Below, one piece after another: positions 16,591 through 23,215 of a stretch of 36,798 nt of DNA (the first letter of the stretch is position 1; each line of letters opens with the position of its first letter). The stretch comes from Bordetella parapertussis (lineage in GTDB: Bacteria > Pseudomonadota > Gammaproteobacteria > Burkholderiales > SG8-41). The position numbers and the translations under genes are program-made. The notes beneath the pieces were generated by a model that saw only the letters and a list, made by a program, of their open reading frames with translations, was not told the origin of the DNA and did not search any database. The stretch covers positions 1 to 36,798 of the forward strand of contig CAMDRT010000043.1 of the NCBI GenBank assembly GCA_945906815.1, in the 5' to 3' direction.

Positions 16591-16664
16591 TGAGCGAGTT
16601 AACGGGTGAACGAGTGAACGGGTGAAGGGGTTACTCCTTCACTTTTCACTTTTCACTTTTCACT
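16591..16664. repeat. GTGAAC-type minisatellite between ompR and envZ
   Basis: On the plus strand, units close to GGGTGAAC (16599-16628) lead to GGTTACTCCTTCAC, then four 7-bp units TTCACTT (to 16664). The two halves are mutual inverse complements in part, so the spacer can fold into a hairpin. The ompR stop codon (16653-16655) lies inside the TTCACTT units. The same arrangement, with the same GGTTACTC(C/G)TTCAC junction, recurs at 25527-25709. Confidence 0.85.
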
Positions 16665-17384
16665 GTCTTTTCCGTCCGGAATAAACACATAGCCGAATCC
16701 CCAAACGGTCTGAATAAACGCCGGTTTGGCGGGATCCGCTTCAATCAGCTTGCGCACGCGTGAGACTTGCACGTCGATGCTGCGGTCGAAGGCGCCCGCC
16801 TCGCGCCCCCGCGCCATTTCCATCAACTTATCGCGCGACAGCGGCGTACGCGCATGCTGCACCAGTACTTTGAGCAAGGCGAATTCGCCGCTGGTCAGGG
16901 GGATGGCAGCGCCGTTTTTGGTGAGGGTACGGGTAGCGAGATTGAGTGTGAATGCGCCGAATTCCGTCATCGCGGTAGCGGTGGCGGGTGCGCCAGGCGG
17001 GCCCGCCACGGGCCGCCGCCGCAACACGGCTTGGATGCGTGCCACCAGTTCGCGCGGGTTAAACGGCTTTGGCAGATAGTCATCAGCGCCGACTTCGAGG
17101 CCAACGATGCGCTCTACCTCGTCACCTTTGGCGGTGAGCATGATGATGGGGATGTTTTCACTCGCGCCGCGCAGCCGCCGGCAAATGGACAGCCCATCTT
17201 CGCCCGGCATCATCAGATCGAGTATCAGCAAATCGTAACGCTCACGCGCAAGATAGCGATCCATATCCGCGGCGTTGGCCACCGTGCGTACCGCAAAACC
17301 CTGCCCGGCGAGGTATTGATTGAGCAGATCGCGCAGTCGCGCGTCGTCATCTACAACCATAATACGGGTTTTGGTTTCAGTCAT
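16653..17384 (-). CDS. ompR: OmpR-type response regulator
   Basis: A 243-residue regulator. The receiver is at 1-120: acidic pocket 'VVDDDARLRD', phosphoacceptor Asp56 in 'YDLLILDLMMPGEDG', Lys in 'DDYLPKPFNPREL'. A linker follows, then a winged-helix DNA-binding domain at about 145-235 ('LTSGEFALLKVLVQHA', 'SRDKLMEMARGREAGAFDRS', 'VQVSRVRKLIEADP', 'TVWGFGYVFIPDG'). These segments match OmpR very closely. It pairs with the kinase downstream. The last three residues (SEK) are encoded by the minisatellite, so the C-terminus has been altered slightly by the repeat. GTTAC/GTAAC boxes in the upstream gap may be its own binding sites. Confidence 0.95.
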   Translation of the reverse strand: MTETKTRIMVVDDDARLRDLLNQYLAGQGFAVRTVANAADMDRYLARERYDLLILDLMMPGEDGLSICRRLRGASENIPIIMLTAKGDEVERIVGLEVGADDYLPKPFNPRELVARIQAVLRRRPVAGPPGAPATATAMTEFGAFTLNLATRTLTKNGAAIPLTSGEFALLKVLVQHARTPLSRDKLMEMARGREAGAFDRSIDVQVSRVRKLIEADPAKPAFIQTVWGFGYVFIPDGKDSEK

Positions 17385-17450
17385 GGTGTGATCCTAGTGT
17401 AGTGCTTCACTCTATGCGGCACTTATGCAACGGTACGACACCAGCGAAAC

Positions 17451-17590
17451 TCCTCCCCTTTCAAGGGGGAGAGCGTAGCGAGGGGGCATCTGGGAGGGGG
17501 ATGGGGAAATGTCGCGCGAATGCTACCCCATCCCCACCCTAGCCCTCTGCTCCGCTTCAAGTGTGCCCTTGCCCTTGAAGGGGAGGGAAT
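17451..17590. repeat. C/G-rich inverted repeat element, copy 2
   Basis: Begins with CCTCCCCTTTCAAGGGGGAG and ends with CCTTGAAGGGGAGGGAAT, with GGGAGGGGGATGGGG and CCCCATCCCCACCCTAGCCC as inner arms. Its right half is the inverse complement of the left part of the element at 5281-5391, so both belong to one dispersed repeat family. The right arm has an insertion of about 20 bases (CTGCTCCGC through CCCTTG). Confidence 0.75.
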
Positions 17591-17648
17591 GTCTCATGAA
17601 TTACGAAGCAGTACGCTAGCGCTTGGCGTCTGCAGCTGCAACACTATC

Positions 17649-17795
17649 GTAACAAATTGTTACAAATCAGGCGTTTGCTGCCGCGGCCCGCGCGTAATCT
17701 GAGCTGCCCAAAAGCGTTACGATAGTTACGGTAAGTCAGTGTAATGGGTGATGGCGCGGGTTACCGTTGCTTACAACCATGGCGTCGCCAGTAAC
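17649..17795. promoter_or_regulatory. Cluster of GTTAC/GTAAC boxes (candidate OmpR operators)
   Basis: GTAACAAATTGTTAC (17649-17663) is a perfect palindrome. GTTACGATAGTTACGGTA (17716-17733) is a 9-base-period direct repeat. GTTACCGTTGCTTAC (17760-17774) is a third pair at similar spacing, and another GTAAC is at 17791-17795. OmpR-family regulators bind tandem half-sites about 10 bases apart, and these boxes lie upstream of ompR itself. Binding by OmpR is an inference. Confidence 0.4.
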
Positions 17796-17925
17796 ATTCT
17801 ACTGACAACTGGGTGTGAACATCGGTCAACGTTGCTGTTGTGATGACGTTTTTTATCGCCAGGAAACGCGATGCGTGTGCAACGCGAAACCGCTAGCGGA
17901 TGTCATGAACGAAAGGTTGGCCAGT

Positions 17926-18264
17926 ATGAAGGCGCCGATGAAAACCTGGGTGGCAGTGTGGATGCTGGGTGGTGTGCTGTCGATGGCGTCTACCGCTGGG
18001 GTAGGGGCGGGCCTGTTTGAGGGGGCTATGTACCGCACGCAGTACAGCGCGCAGTACAGTACTCAGGCTCAAGGCAATCCTGCCGCGCCAGTTCAGGACA
18101 AACGGCAGGTTCGTGATGTGCGTAATGCGCAGCAGCCGCCTCCGCAGGAGCGGCCGCGCGGGCACCTGACGGAAGAGGAACGCCGGCAATTGCATCGCGA
18201 TCTGGATAAAGCAAACCGCGAGCTGTATGGCGGTAACCGTCGTCGCACGCCCCCAGCAGACTAA
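17926..18264 (+). CDS. Small exported protein of unknown function
   Basis: About 113 residues. The N-terminus 'MKAPMKTWVAVWMLGGVLS' and the following Met-Ala-Ser-Thr-Ala stretch look like a signal peptide, probably cleaved after an Ala near residues 25-30. The mature part is short, Gln/Arg/Pro-rich and ends with 'HLTEEERRQLHRDLDKANR' and 'ELYGG'. That '(L)(S/T)xEERRQLRRDxxxAxRxLY' motif recurs in many small exported betaproteobacterial proteins of unknown role. I chose the ATG at 17926 (AAAGG upstream). ATGs at 17905 and 17938 are also possible, and the latter has GAAGG 5 bases ahead. It stands opposite ompR and after the GTTAC boxes, so it may be OmpR-controlled. Confidence 0.6.
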   Translation: MKAPMKTWVAVWMLGGVLSMASTAGVGAGLFEGAMYRTQYSAQYSTQAQGNPAAPVQDKRQVRDVRNAQQPPPQERPRGHLTEEERRQLHRDLDKANRELYGGNRRRTPPAD

Positions 18265-18687
18265 GTACCGGGTGTAAGGCGGTTGCTATGGAGCACGGTC
18301 TACGCTGAAGTGCTGGGATGGCAGCGGCAAGCTGCCGTTCGCGGTGGACTTTCGCGACATTTATGCCACAGTGCTGGCGCGCTGGTGGGGTGGAAATTGC
18401 GCAGTCGCGCTGCGCGGATCGTTTAAGCCGCGGTATTTTGTTTAAGAATAATACGCAATAAAAACAAATAGTTATGTTTAACGCCTGGCGTCTCGTGTAG
18501 GTGCTTGCCGCGGCTTAAGGGCGTGTCACGCCGCAGCTGGGCCAGCGCTTCATAAACTGGTCTCTATCAACAACTTGCTCGCATTACCTCTCGTGGAACG
18601 TTAGAATACGAATTCTACTAATTGCACGCTTTTTACGCAGGCCGCATGCAATATTTCTTATAAAAATCAGGGACGAGAGACGGTGCC
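18265..18687. other. Gap upstream of the DGQHR gene
   Basis: 423 bases. The left half holds the DUF1501-like remnant. The right half is AT-richer (around 18446-18480 and 18600-18670) than the surrounding chromosome. It should contain the promoter of the DGQHR gene. TATAAAA at 18658-18664 is a possible -10 region, without a clear -35 box. Confidence 0.45.
18278..18445 (+). pseudogene. Remnant of a DUF1501 family gene (C-terminal end only)
   Basis: An open stretch of about 55 codons after an in-frame stop at 18275. It contains 'GKLPFAVDFRDIYATVLARW', then 'WGG', 'LRGSFKP' and a stop. The last 40 residues of DUF1501 proteins typically read like 'xLPxTxDFRxxYAxxLxxWLG ... VLGGxFxPL'. Nothing upstream continues the protein, there is no start codon or ribosome-binding site in place, and the preceding gene is unrelated, so this is a broken 3' end. 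The identification is from memory of the family pattern. Confidence 0.5.
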
Positions 18688-19818
18688 ATGCTAGCTACTC
18701 GGATACGCCAAAAGGACGGACTATTCTATTTTGCCAGCTACCCGGCTAAGGCCGTGCTGGACAAAGCGCGTTTTATTAGCCGCTTTTATGGTGAGGGGGA
18801 GGAAATCGCTGCACAGTCCGTGCCGCAAAACGACGAAATCGCGCAATTCATTGCGCGTGTAGAGCGTAACGACGAAGCGTTTCAGCGCTCGATATCGCGG
18901 GCCAAGGTGAAATCGCTGCGTAATTTTTACGAAATGGCGCAGACCCAACCACCGATTCCCGGCACGGTGCTGCTGTTTACCTCGGAAACACTCAAATTTG
19001 CAGCACTCCCCGGGCAGGAGAGCGTAGGGCACCTGCAAGAGCCCGATACCAAGTATTTAATCATCGACGGTCAGCATCGCCTTGCTGCATTGCGCTTTTA
19101 TCTGAAAGAGCATCCGTCGGAAGCCGCCGCGATCAACGTGCCGTGCATTATTTTTGACGGGCGTAGCGAAGACTTTGCCGCCGAAATGTTTGTGATTATC
19201 AATTCAACCACCACACGCATCAGCAAGAGTCACCTGATTGATCTGTACGAGCGTGTGTCGTGGGCTGACCCCGACAAGCGTTTTGCCGCGCGCGTGGTTG
19301 AAGATTTGTATCGCGAGGGGGATAGCCCGCTGCGCTACCGCATTAACCGTCTGGGTGGCCGCAGCCAGCAGGACAAGTGGATACTGCAAGCCGAGTTGTT
19401 CAACGAGCTACATCGCTGGATATCCCTGGACTGGAAAAAAATTCGTTTAGTAACAAATAGTTACCGTGAAGGCGAACGCTATTACGAGATCATCCGGGAT
19501 TTCTTCAAGGCTGCCGAAAAAGTGTGGGGAGACTCGTGGGACCACGACGGTTACATGGTGACCAAACCGGTCACCATCAAAGCCATGATCCGGGTGTGCG
19601 CCGATCTGGCACGGGCGGACGCCGAGCCGGTGGATGGCCGCGCCAAGCGCTGGGAAGCACGCTTGCAACCGTGGCGCGAACAGATGCGTTCGTTCCGTAG
19701 CGAAGGTTTTTACGAACGATTTCCCGCAAAAGGGCAGATCGAGCGCGTCGCGCGCATCCATCGCGATCTCGCACGCATGGCCGACATTGAAGTGCGCCCG
19801 AGCAAGGTAGCGGTTTAA
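18688..19818 (+). CDS. DGQHR-domain (DndB-like) protein, orphan
   Basis: A 376-residue soluble protein with the exact DGQHR motif at residues 127-131 ('YLIIDGQHRLAALRF') and the family's later 'MFVIINSTTTRISKSHLIDL'. DGQHR proteins include DndB, the transcriptional regulator of DNA phosphorothioation (dnd) operons, and members linked to other DNA modification or conflict systems. No dndA/C/D/E, restriction or modification gene is nearby: the neighbours are a Rid operon ending 15 bases away on the other strand and a DUF1501 remnant. The ATG at 18688 follows GGGACGAGAGACGG. The last 100 or so residues are Arg-rich and helical. Its function here is unknown; DNA binding is a family-based guess. 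Confidence 0.85.
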   Translation: MLATRIRQKDGLFYFASYPAKAVLDKARFISRFYGEGEEIAAQSVPQNDEIAQFIARVERNDEAFQRSISRAKVKSLRNFYEMAQTQPPIPGTVLLFTSETLKFAALPGQESVGHLQEPDTKYLIIDGQHRLAALRFYLKEHPSEAAAINVPCIIFDGRSEDFAAEMFVIINSTTTRISKSHLIDLYERVSWADPDKRFAARVVEDLYREGDSPLRYRINRLGGRSQQDKWILQAELFNELHRWISLDWKKIRLVTNSYREGERYYEIIRDFFKAAEKVWGDSWDHDGYMVTKPVTIKAMIRVCADLARADAEPVDGRAKRWEARLQPWREQMRSFRSEGFYERFPAKGQIERVARIHRDLARMADIEVRPSKVAV

Positions 19819-19833
19819 TCCGCCGCGCTGTAA

Positions 19834-20187
19834 TCAGGCGAGCTGGGCCGCCGTCAGCATGATTTCCACCAGTACGTTCGCGCCCAGGCGCGCCTCGACC
19901 GTGGCGCGTGCCGGCGGGCGTGTGTGATCGACCCACGCCATCCACGCCTCATCCATCTGCGGTTTTAATGCCATGTCGGTGACGTAGACCGTGGCAGACA
20001 GTATGCGCGATTTGCTGCTGCCGCAGTGCGCGAGCAGCGTGTCGATCTGCCGCAACACGTCTGCGGTTTGTGCTTGCATGCCCGCATTGAGATCCTGCGC
20101 CACCTGCCCGGCGAGGTAAATCACCCCATTGAATGCGGTGGCGTCCGACAGTTTTTCCATCGGCGTGTAATAAACGATGTCGCTCAT
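19834..20187 (-). CDS. Rid family (YoaB-type) protein, second of a pair
   Basis: A 117-residue member of the RidA/YjgF/YER057c family, normally trimeric enzymes that hydrolyse reactive enamines/imines from PLP-enzyme chemistry to ketoacids plus ammonia. The key Arg is present in 'PPARATVEAR' (R94), with a Glu in 'LVEIMLTAA' (E108). 'MDEAWMAWVD' with 'SKSRILSATVYVTDM' matches the YoaB-like subgroup more than RidA itself. The substrate is not predictable. It lies 13 bases after its paralogue, at the end of an operon that starts with the candidate selenoprotein. A small internal repeat of Ala-rich residues is normal. Confidence 0.9.
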   Translation of the reverse strand: MSDIVYYTPMEKLSDATAFNGVIYLAGQVAQDLNAGMQAQTADVLRQIDTLLAHCGSSKSRILSATVYVTDMALKPQMDEAWMAWVDHTRPPARATVEARLGANVLVEIMLTAAQLA

Positions 20188-20200
20188 GGTCGACGCTGCG

Positions 20201-20554
20201 CTACTGGGCCGCTGTTACCATGATCTCCACGCGTGTTTCTGCTGAACCGAGCTTGGCTTCCACGCAGGCACGCACGGGCTTGTTGTGCGGATCCACCCAT
20301 GCCAGCCACGCGGCATCCATCAACGGTTTCTCACTCATGTCAGCGACCCACACCTGCGCCGACAGAATGCGCGATTTGTCAGTGCCGCACTCCGCCAGCA
20401 GGCCGTCTATTTTCTTGAGCACCTCCTCGGTCTGCGCCTGGCAGTTGCCGGCTTTGTTGTCGGCGGTGGTGCCGGCGATGAAGACCAGGTTGCCGTATTC
20501 AACGGCGCGGCAAAGCGTAGTGCCGGGGTGGTGACGTGTAATCGCTGTGCTCAT
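20201..20554 (-). CDS. Rid family (YoaB-type) protein, first of a pair
   Basis: A 117-residue protein paralogous to the next gene. It shares 'DKSRILSAQVWVADM', 'MDAAWLAWVD' and 'KPVRACVEAKLGSAETRVEI' (with the catalytic-type Arg) and ends in 'MVTAAQ'. The start is at the ATG at 20554 with AAGGA 9 bases ahead. An upstream start at 20617 would add 21 residues without homology, so I reject it. It lies about 115 bases downstream of the dehydrogenase gene. The two proteins differ at most positions outside the core, so the duplication is old or the pair came in together. They could form homotrimers or mixed trimers. Confidence 0.9.
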   Translation of the reverse strand: MSTAITRHHPGTTLCRAVEYGNLVFIAGTTADNKAGNCQAQTEEVLKKIDGLLAECGTDKSRILSAQVWVADMSEKPLMDAAWLAWVDPHNKPVRACVEAKLGSAETRVEIMVTAAQ

Positions 20555-20668
20555 GCTGTGAGTCCTTGCAGGCGGGTAAGGGATGGCTAGCCTACGCCAA
20601 GGCAGCGGCCGCCGCAACCGCTGTGAGCGCTGTGGGTCGAGTGAAAAGTGTAGCTCCTGTAGGGTGTT

Positions 20669-21721
20669 TTACAAGGCGTCGCATACCGCCTCGGTCACTA
20701 TCGCCGTGGTCGCCTCGCCGCCCAGATCGGGCGTCAGCAGCTTGCGCGCGGTGACGCTTTCAACGGCTTTCATCAGCCGTGCCGAGGCTTCTTTTTCGCC
20801 CAGATGCGCCAGCATCAGGGATGCCGTCCAGAATGTGGCTACCGGATTGGCGATGCCCTTGCCGGTGATGTCGAAAGCGGAGCCGTGAATCGGCTCGAAC
20901 ATCGAAGGAAAGCGTCGCTCGGGATTCAAATTCGCGGTGGGCGCAATGCCCAGGCTTCCGCTCAGCGCGGCAGCCAGGTCGGACAAAATATCCGCGTGCA
21001 GATTGGTGGCCACCACAGTATCCAGCGTCCATGGTTTCAACACCATATTGGTGGTCACTGCATCGACCAGAATGCGCTGGGTTTCAATCTCGGGATACGC
21101 TTTCGCCACTTCGTAAAAAATCTCATCCCACATCACCATGCCGTGACGCTGCGCGTTGGACTTGGTCACCAGTGTCAGGTGCTTGCGTGGGCGGGTGCGC
21201 GCCAGTTCAAACGCGAATTTGTGGATGCGCGTGACCCCGTTGCGGGTGAAGATCGAGGTTTCTGTGGCCACTTCTTCCGGCAGGCCGCGATGGGCGCGGC
21301 CGCCGCTGCCCGAGTATTCACCTTCGGTGTTTTCGCGGATCACCACCCAGTCGATATCCTGGCCTTCGCGCAGCGGGCTGGTTATGCCGGGCAGCACGCG
21401 CGCCGGACGCACATTGGCATATTGGTCAAAGCCCTGGCAAATCGGCAGCCGCAGACCCCACAGTGACACGTGATCGGGTACATCGGGCGCGCCTACCGCG
21501 CCGAAAAATATCGCATCGCACTGTTTCAGTTGCTCGAGTCCGCCCTCGGGAATGTAGTAGCCGTGCCGCTTGTAGTAAGCGCTGCTCCACGGAAAATGTT
21601 CGATCCTGAGCTTGAAGCCACGGTCGCGACTCGCCAGCACTTCCAGCGCTTGGAGGCCGGCGGCGATGACTTCCACGCCGATGCCATCGCCGGGGATGGC
21701 GGCGATCGTATATTCACGCAT
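20669..21721 (-). CDS. Tartrate/isopropylmalate-type decarboxylating dehydrogenase
   Basis: A 350-residue member of the isocitrate/isopropylmalate dehydrogenase family: NAD-binding start 'IAAIPGDGIGVEVIAAGLQA', substrate loop 'LPICQGFDQYANVRPARVLP', 'VVIRENTEGEYSGSGGR', 'VTKSNAQRHGMVMWDEIF', metal-binding Asp residues near 'ADILSDLAAALSGSLG', and 'EPIHGSAFDITGKGIANPVA'. The 'RENTEGEYSGSGGR' and 'SLWGLRLPICQ' segments are those of tartrate dehydrogenase/D-malate dehydrogenase (TtuC/DmlA) rather than LeuB. It oxidises and decarboxylates a 2-hydroxyacid such as tartrate or D-malate with NAD. The ATG at 21721 ('MREYTIAAIPG') has GGAAG upstream. It starts 2 bases after the upstream gene ends, so the two are translationally linked. 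Confidence 0.93.
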   Translation of the reverse strand: MREYTIAAIPGDGIGVEVIAAGLQALEVLASRDRGFKLRIEHFPWSSAYYKRHGYYIPEGGLEQLKQCDAIFFGAVGAPDVPDHVSLWGLRLPICQGFDQYANVRPARVLPGITSPLREGQDIDWVVIRENTEGEYSGSGGRAHRGLPEEVATETSIFTRNGVTRIHKFAFELARTRPRKHLTLVTKSNAQRHGMVMWDEIFYEVAKAYPEIETQRILVDAVTTNMVLKPWTLDTVVATNLHADILSDLAAALSGSLGIAPTANLNPERRFPSMFEPIHGSAFDITGKGIANPVATFWTASLMLAHLGEKEASARLMKAVESVTARKLLTPDLGGEATTAIVTEAVCDAL

Positions 21722-21723
21722 GG

Positions 21724-22362
21724 TCAGTTCTTCCCCTGCGCGCAAATTCTGCAGGCATACGCTTCCAGGGCCGCGGCATTCACCCCCACAGCTTTGTGCT
21801 GCAGGCGGTTGTATTCTTCCGACTCGAGTTCGGTGCGAAAAGAATCATTCAGACGGTTGATCATGTTGAAGAGGCCGCACATCATCGAGACCTCGACGAT
21901 TTCAGCGTCAGTGCAATGTTTGCGCAACTCGTCCCACACGCCATCGTCGTGTTTGGCGGTGTTCAGCGTCATCGCTTCCGACCATGCCATGACGGCTTTT
22001 TCCTGGTCGGTAAACAGCGCGCTGGCGCGATAGTCCGCTGCCTGCAGCGCTTCGAATTCCGCGTCGGTAAGTCCCAGTGCTTGACCAAGCACCCGATTGT
22101 GTTGGGTTCAGTAATGACAGTTGTTGATGGTCGAGGTTTTCAGGCACGCGAGGTTGCGCAGGCGCACGTCTGACACTGCACCTGCTGTGGGTTGGCGCAC
22201 GGCAGCCACCAGCGGCAGGAACCAGCGAGCGACCAGCGGACTGTGCGATAGTATGCGTTGCAGGTTGGCGATGCGGCCCAGCATCACGTTAGAGGCGTCA
22301 AACAGTTCTCGGGTGGGGCCGCTGGCCTCACTGTCGGTAATGCCGCGCAGGCGTTGGGTCAT
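21724..22362 (-). CDS. AhpD/carboxymuconolactone decarboxylase-like protein, candidate selenoprotein (in-frame TGA at 22110-22108)
   Basis: One continuous reading frame of 212 codons broken only by TGA at codon 85. The family's redox centre is CxxC followed by His; here it reads Cys82-His-Tyr-TGA85-Thr-Gln-His88. All the flanking family features are intact: before the TGA, 'LRNLACLKTSTINN'; after it, 'RVLGQALGLTDAEFEAL', 'FTDQEKAVMAWSEAMTL' and 'FNMINRLNDSFRTELE'. With TGA read as selenocysteine, the protein is a CxxU thiol-selenol redox protein. AhpD-like selenoproteins have been described in other bacteria. A bacterial SECIS-like hairpin follows the TGA. The alternative is a nonsense mutation or a sequencing error in a TGC/TGT codon. 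The start is at the ATG at 22362 (GGAACACC ahead); a start at 22407 is less likely. First gene of an operon with the dehydrogenase and two Rid genes. Confidence 0.75.
22073..22106 (-). promoter_or_regulatory. Candidate bacterial SECIS element
   Basis: On the minus strand, immediately 3' of the TGA, GTGCTT-GGTC-AAGCAC (22092-22077) is a perfect 6-bp stem with a GGUC loop. The outer segments CCCA (22106-22103) and TGGG (22076-22073) can add four more pairs across a 10-base one-sided bulge. The loop starts 21 nt after the UGA; in E. coli fdhF the GGUC loop starts 18 nt after it. Loop sequence and spacing fit a SelB-binding SECIS. The bases also encode conserved residues (RVLGQALG), so chance cannot be fully excluded. 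Confidence 0.65.
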
Positions 22363-22472
22363 GGTGTTCCAGGTTGGGTTAAAAACAGGCCGATTATAGC
22401 TTTTCACCCTTTTCAGCTCATAGCGGGTGCGCTAACATGGCTTTGGATCAACCTGCGGGCGGGCGCTGAGCG

Positions 22473-22922
22473 ATGATTATTCGCGACATACTCAATCTCA
22501 AAGGCAGCACTATTTTCAGCATCGCGCCGCACGGGCGCGTGGCCGACGCCGTGGCGACGATGGTGACCAACGATATCGGCTCGCTGGTGGTAGTGGAAAG
22601 CGCGGGCGGCCAGATGATAGGCATGCTGACCTTTCGCGAGGTATTGCAAGGGCTCGACGCGCAACGCGGTAATCTTGGTGACTTAGCGGTGCGCGAAGTT
22701 ATGGTGCACGAGCCACTGGTGTGCGGCCTGGATGACACCTCCGACAGCGTGCGGGATCTCATGACGCAGCATCATGTGCGCTATGTGCCGGTAATGGACG
22801 GCGGGCAGCTGCTGGGTGTGATCTCGTTTCATGACATTGCCAAGGCGGCAATCAAAGAGGCGAGCTTCGAGAACCGTTTGCTCAAGCGCTACATTAAGAA
22901 TTGGCCGGAGCAGGGCAGTTAA
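22473..22922 (+). CDS. CBS-domain pair protein
   Basis: A 149-residue cytosolic protein made of two CBS motifs and little else: CBS1 at about 8-62 ('SIAPHGRVADAVATMVTNDI', 'GMLTFREVLQGL'), CBS2 at about 75-135 ('VMVHEPLVCGLDDTSDSVRD', 'YVPVMDGGQLLGVISFHDI'). Tandem CBS domains form a Bateman module that binds adenine nucleotides such as ATP, AMP or NADH and senses energy state or redox. With no attached enzyme or channel, this is a free-standing sensor; its partner is not evident. It is divergent from the candidate selenoprotein gene, with about 110 bases between them. Confidence 0.92.
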   Translation: MIIRDILNLKGSTIFSIAPHGRVADAVATMVTNDIGSLVVVESAGGQMIGMLTFREVLQGLDAQRGNLGDLAVREVMVHEPLVCGLDDTSDSVRDLMTQHHVRYVPVMDGGQLLGVISFHDIAKAAIKEASFENRLLKRYIKNWPEQGS

Positions 22923-23215
22923 TTTTTGCTACATAACGGCAAAATGATGCGGCATTGCGGCGGCAATAAATGCCCCGTGGGGGCAGGCACAAATAATCCG
23001 CTTGCATGGTTCCCCTGTAGTGTAGTAGCCTTAATTTCATCCGGATTGCAGAGAGTGACCCCGCCCTAGTCAACGACTCATCCGGATTCTGTCCGCCACG
23101 TCTTTGCGGGCGATCGCTGATTCCGCCGGCCCCAATTCTGCCGCTTTCTGTTGGTTGAGACGCGCCTGTGCGCAGTTGTGACGACTGCACGGTACGGGTG
23201 TGCACGGGAGTTGCC
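22923..23215. other. Intergenic region with short hairpins
   Basis: 293 bases before the PilZ-like gene. ATTGCGGCGGCAAT (around 22955) and TGCCCCGTGGGGGCA (around 22970) are two short perfect-stem hairpins in tandem, without a T run, which may act as a weak or Rho-linked end of the CBS gene. No gene is visible. Confidence 0.4.

Larger units (their letters stand above)
17385..17925. other. 541-base gap upstream of ompR and the small exported protein
   Basis: Holds the C/G-rich repeat at 17451-17590, the GTTAC/GTAAC cluster at 17649-17795 and then about 120 bases leading to the small exported protein gene. It must contain the ompR promoter on the minus strand and one for the plus-strand gene. 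I do not see convincing -35/-10 pairs. Confidence 0.5.

Noticed and set aside
18688..19818. Full DNA phosphorothioation (dnd) or other defence island
   Set aside because: Only the DGQHR gene is present. No dndA/C/D/E, nuclease, methylase or helicase motifs within reach on either strand.
21724..22362. Frameshift or gene fusion as an explanation for the split AhpD-like gene
   Set aside because: Both halves are in exactly the same frame, and no insertion or deletion is needed; only the TGA codon intervenes.
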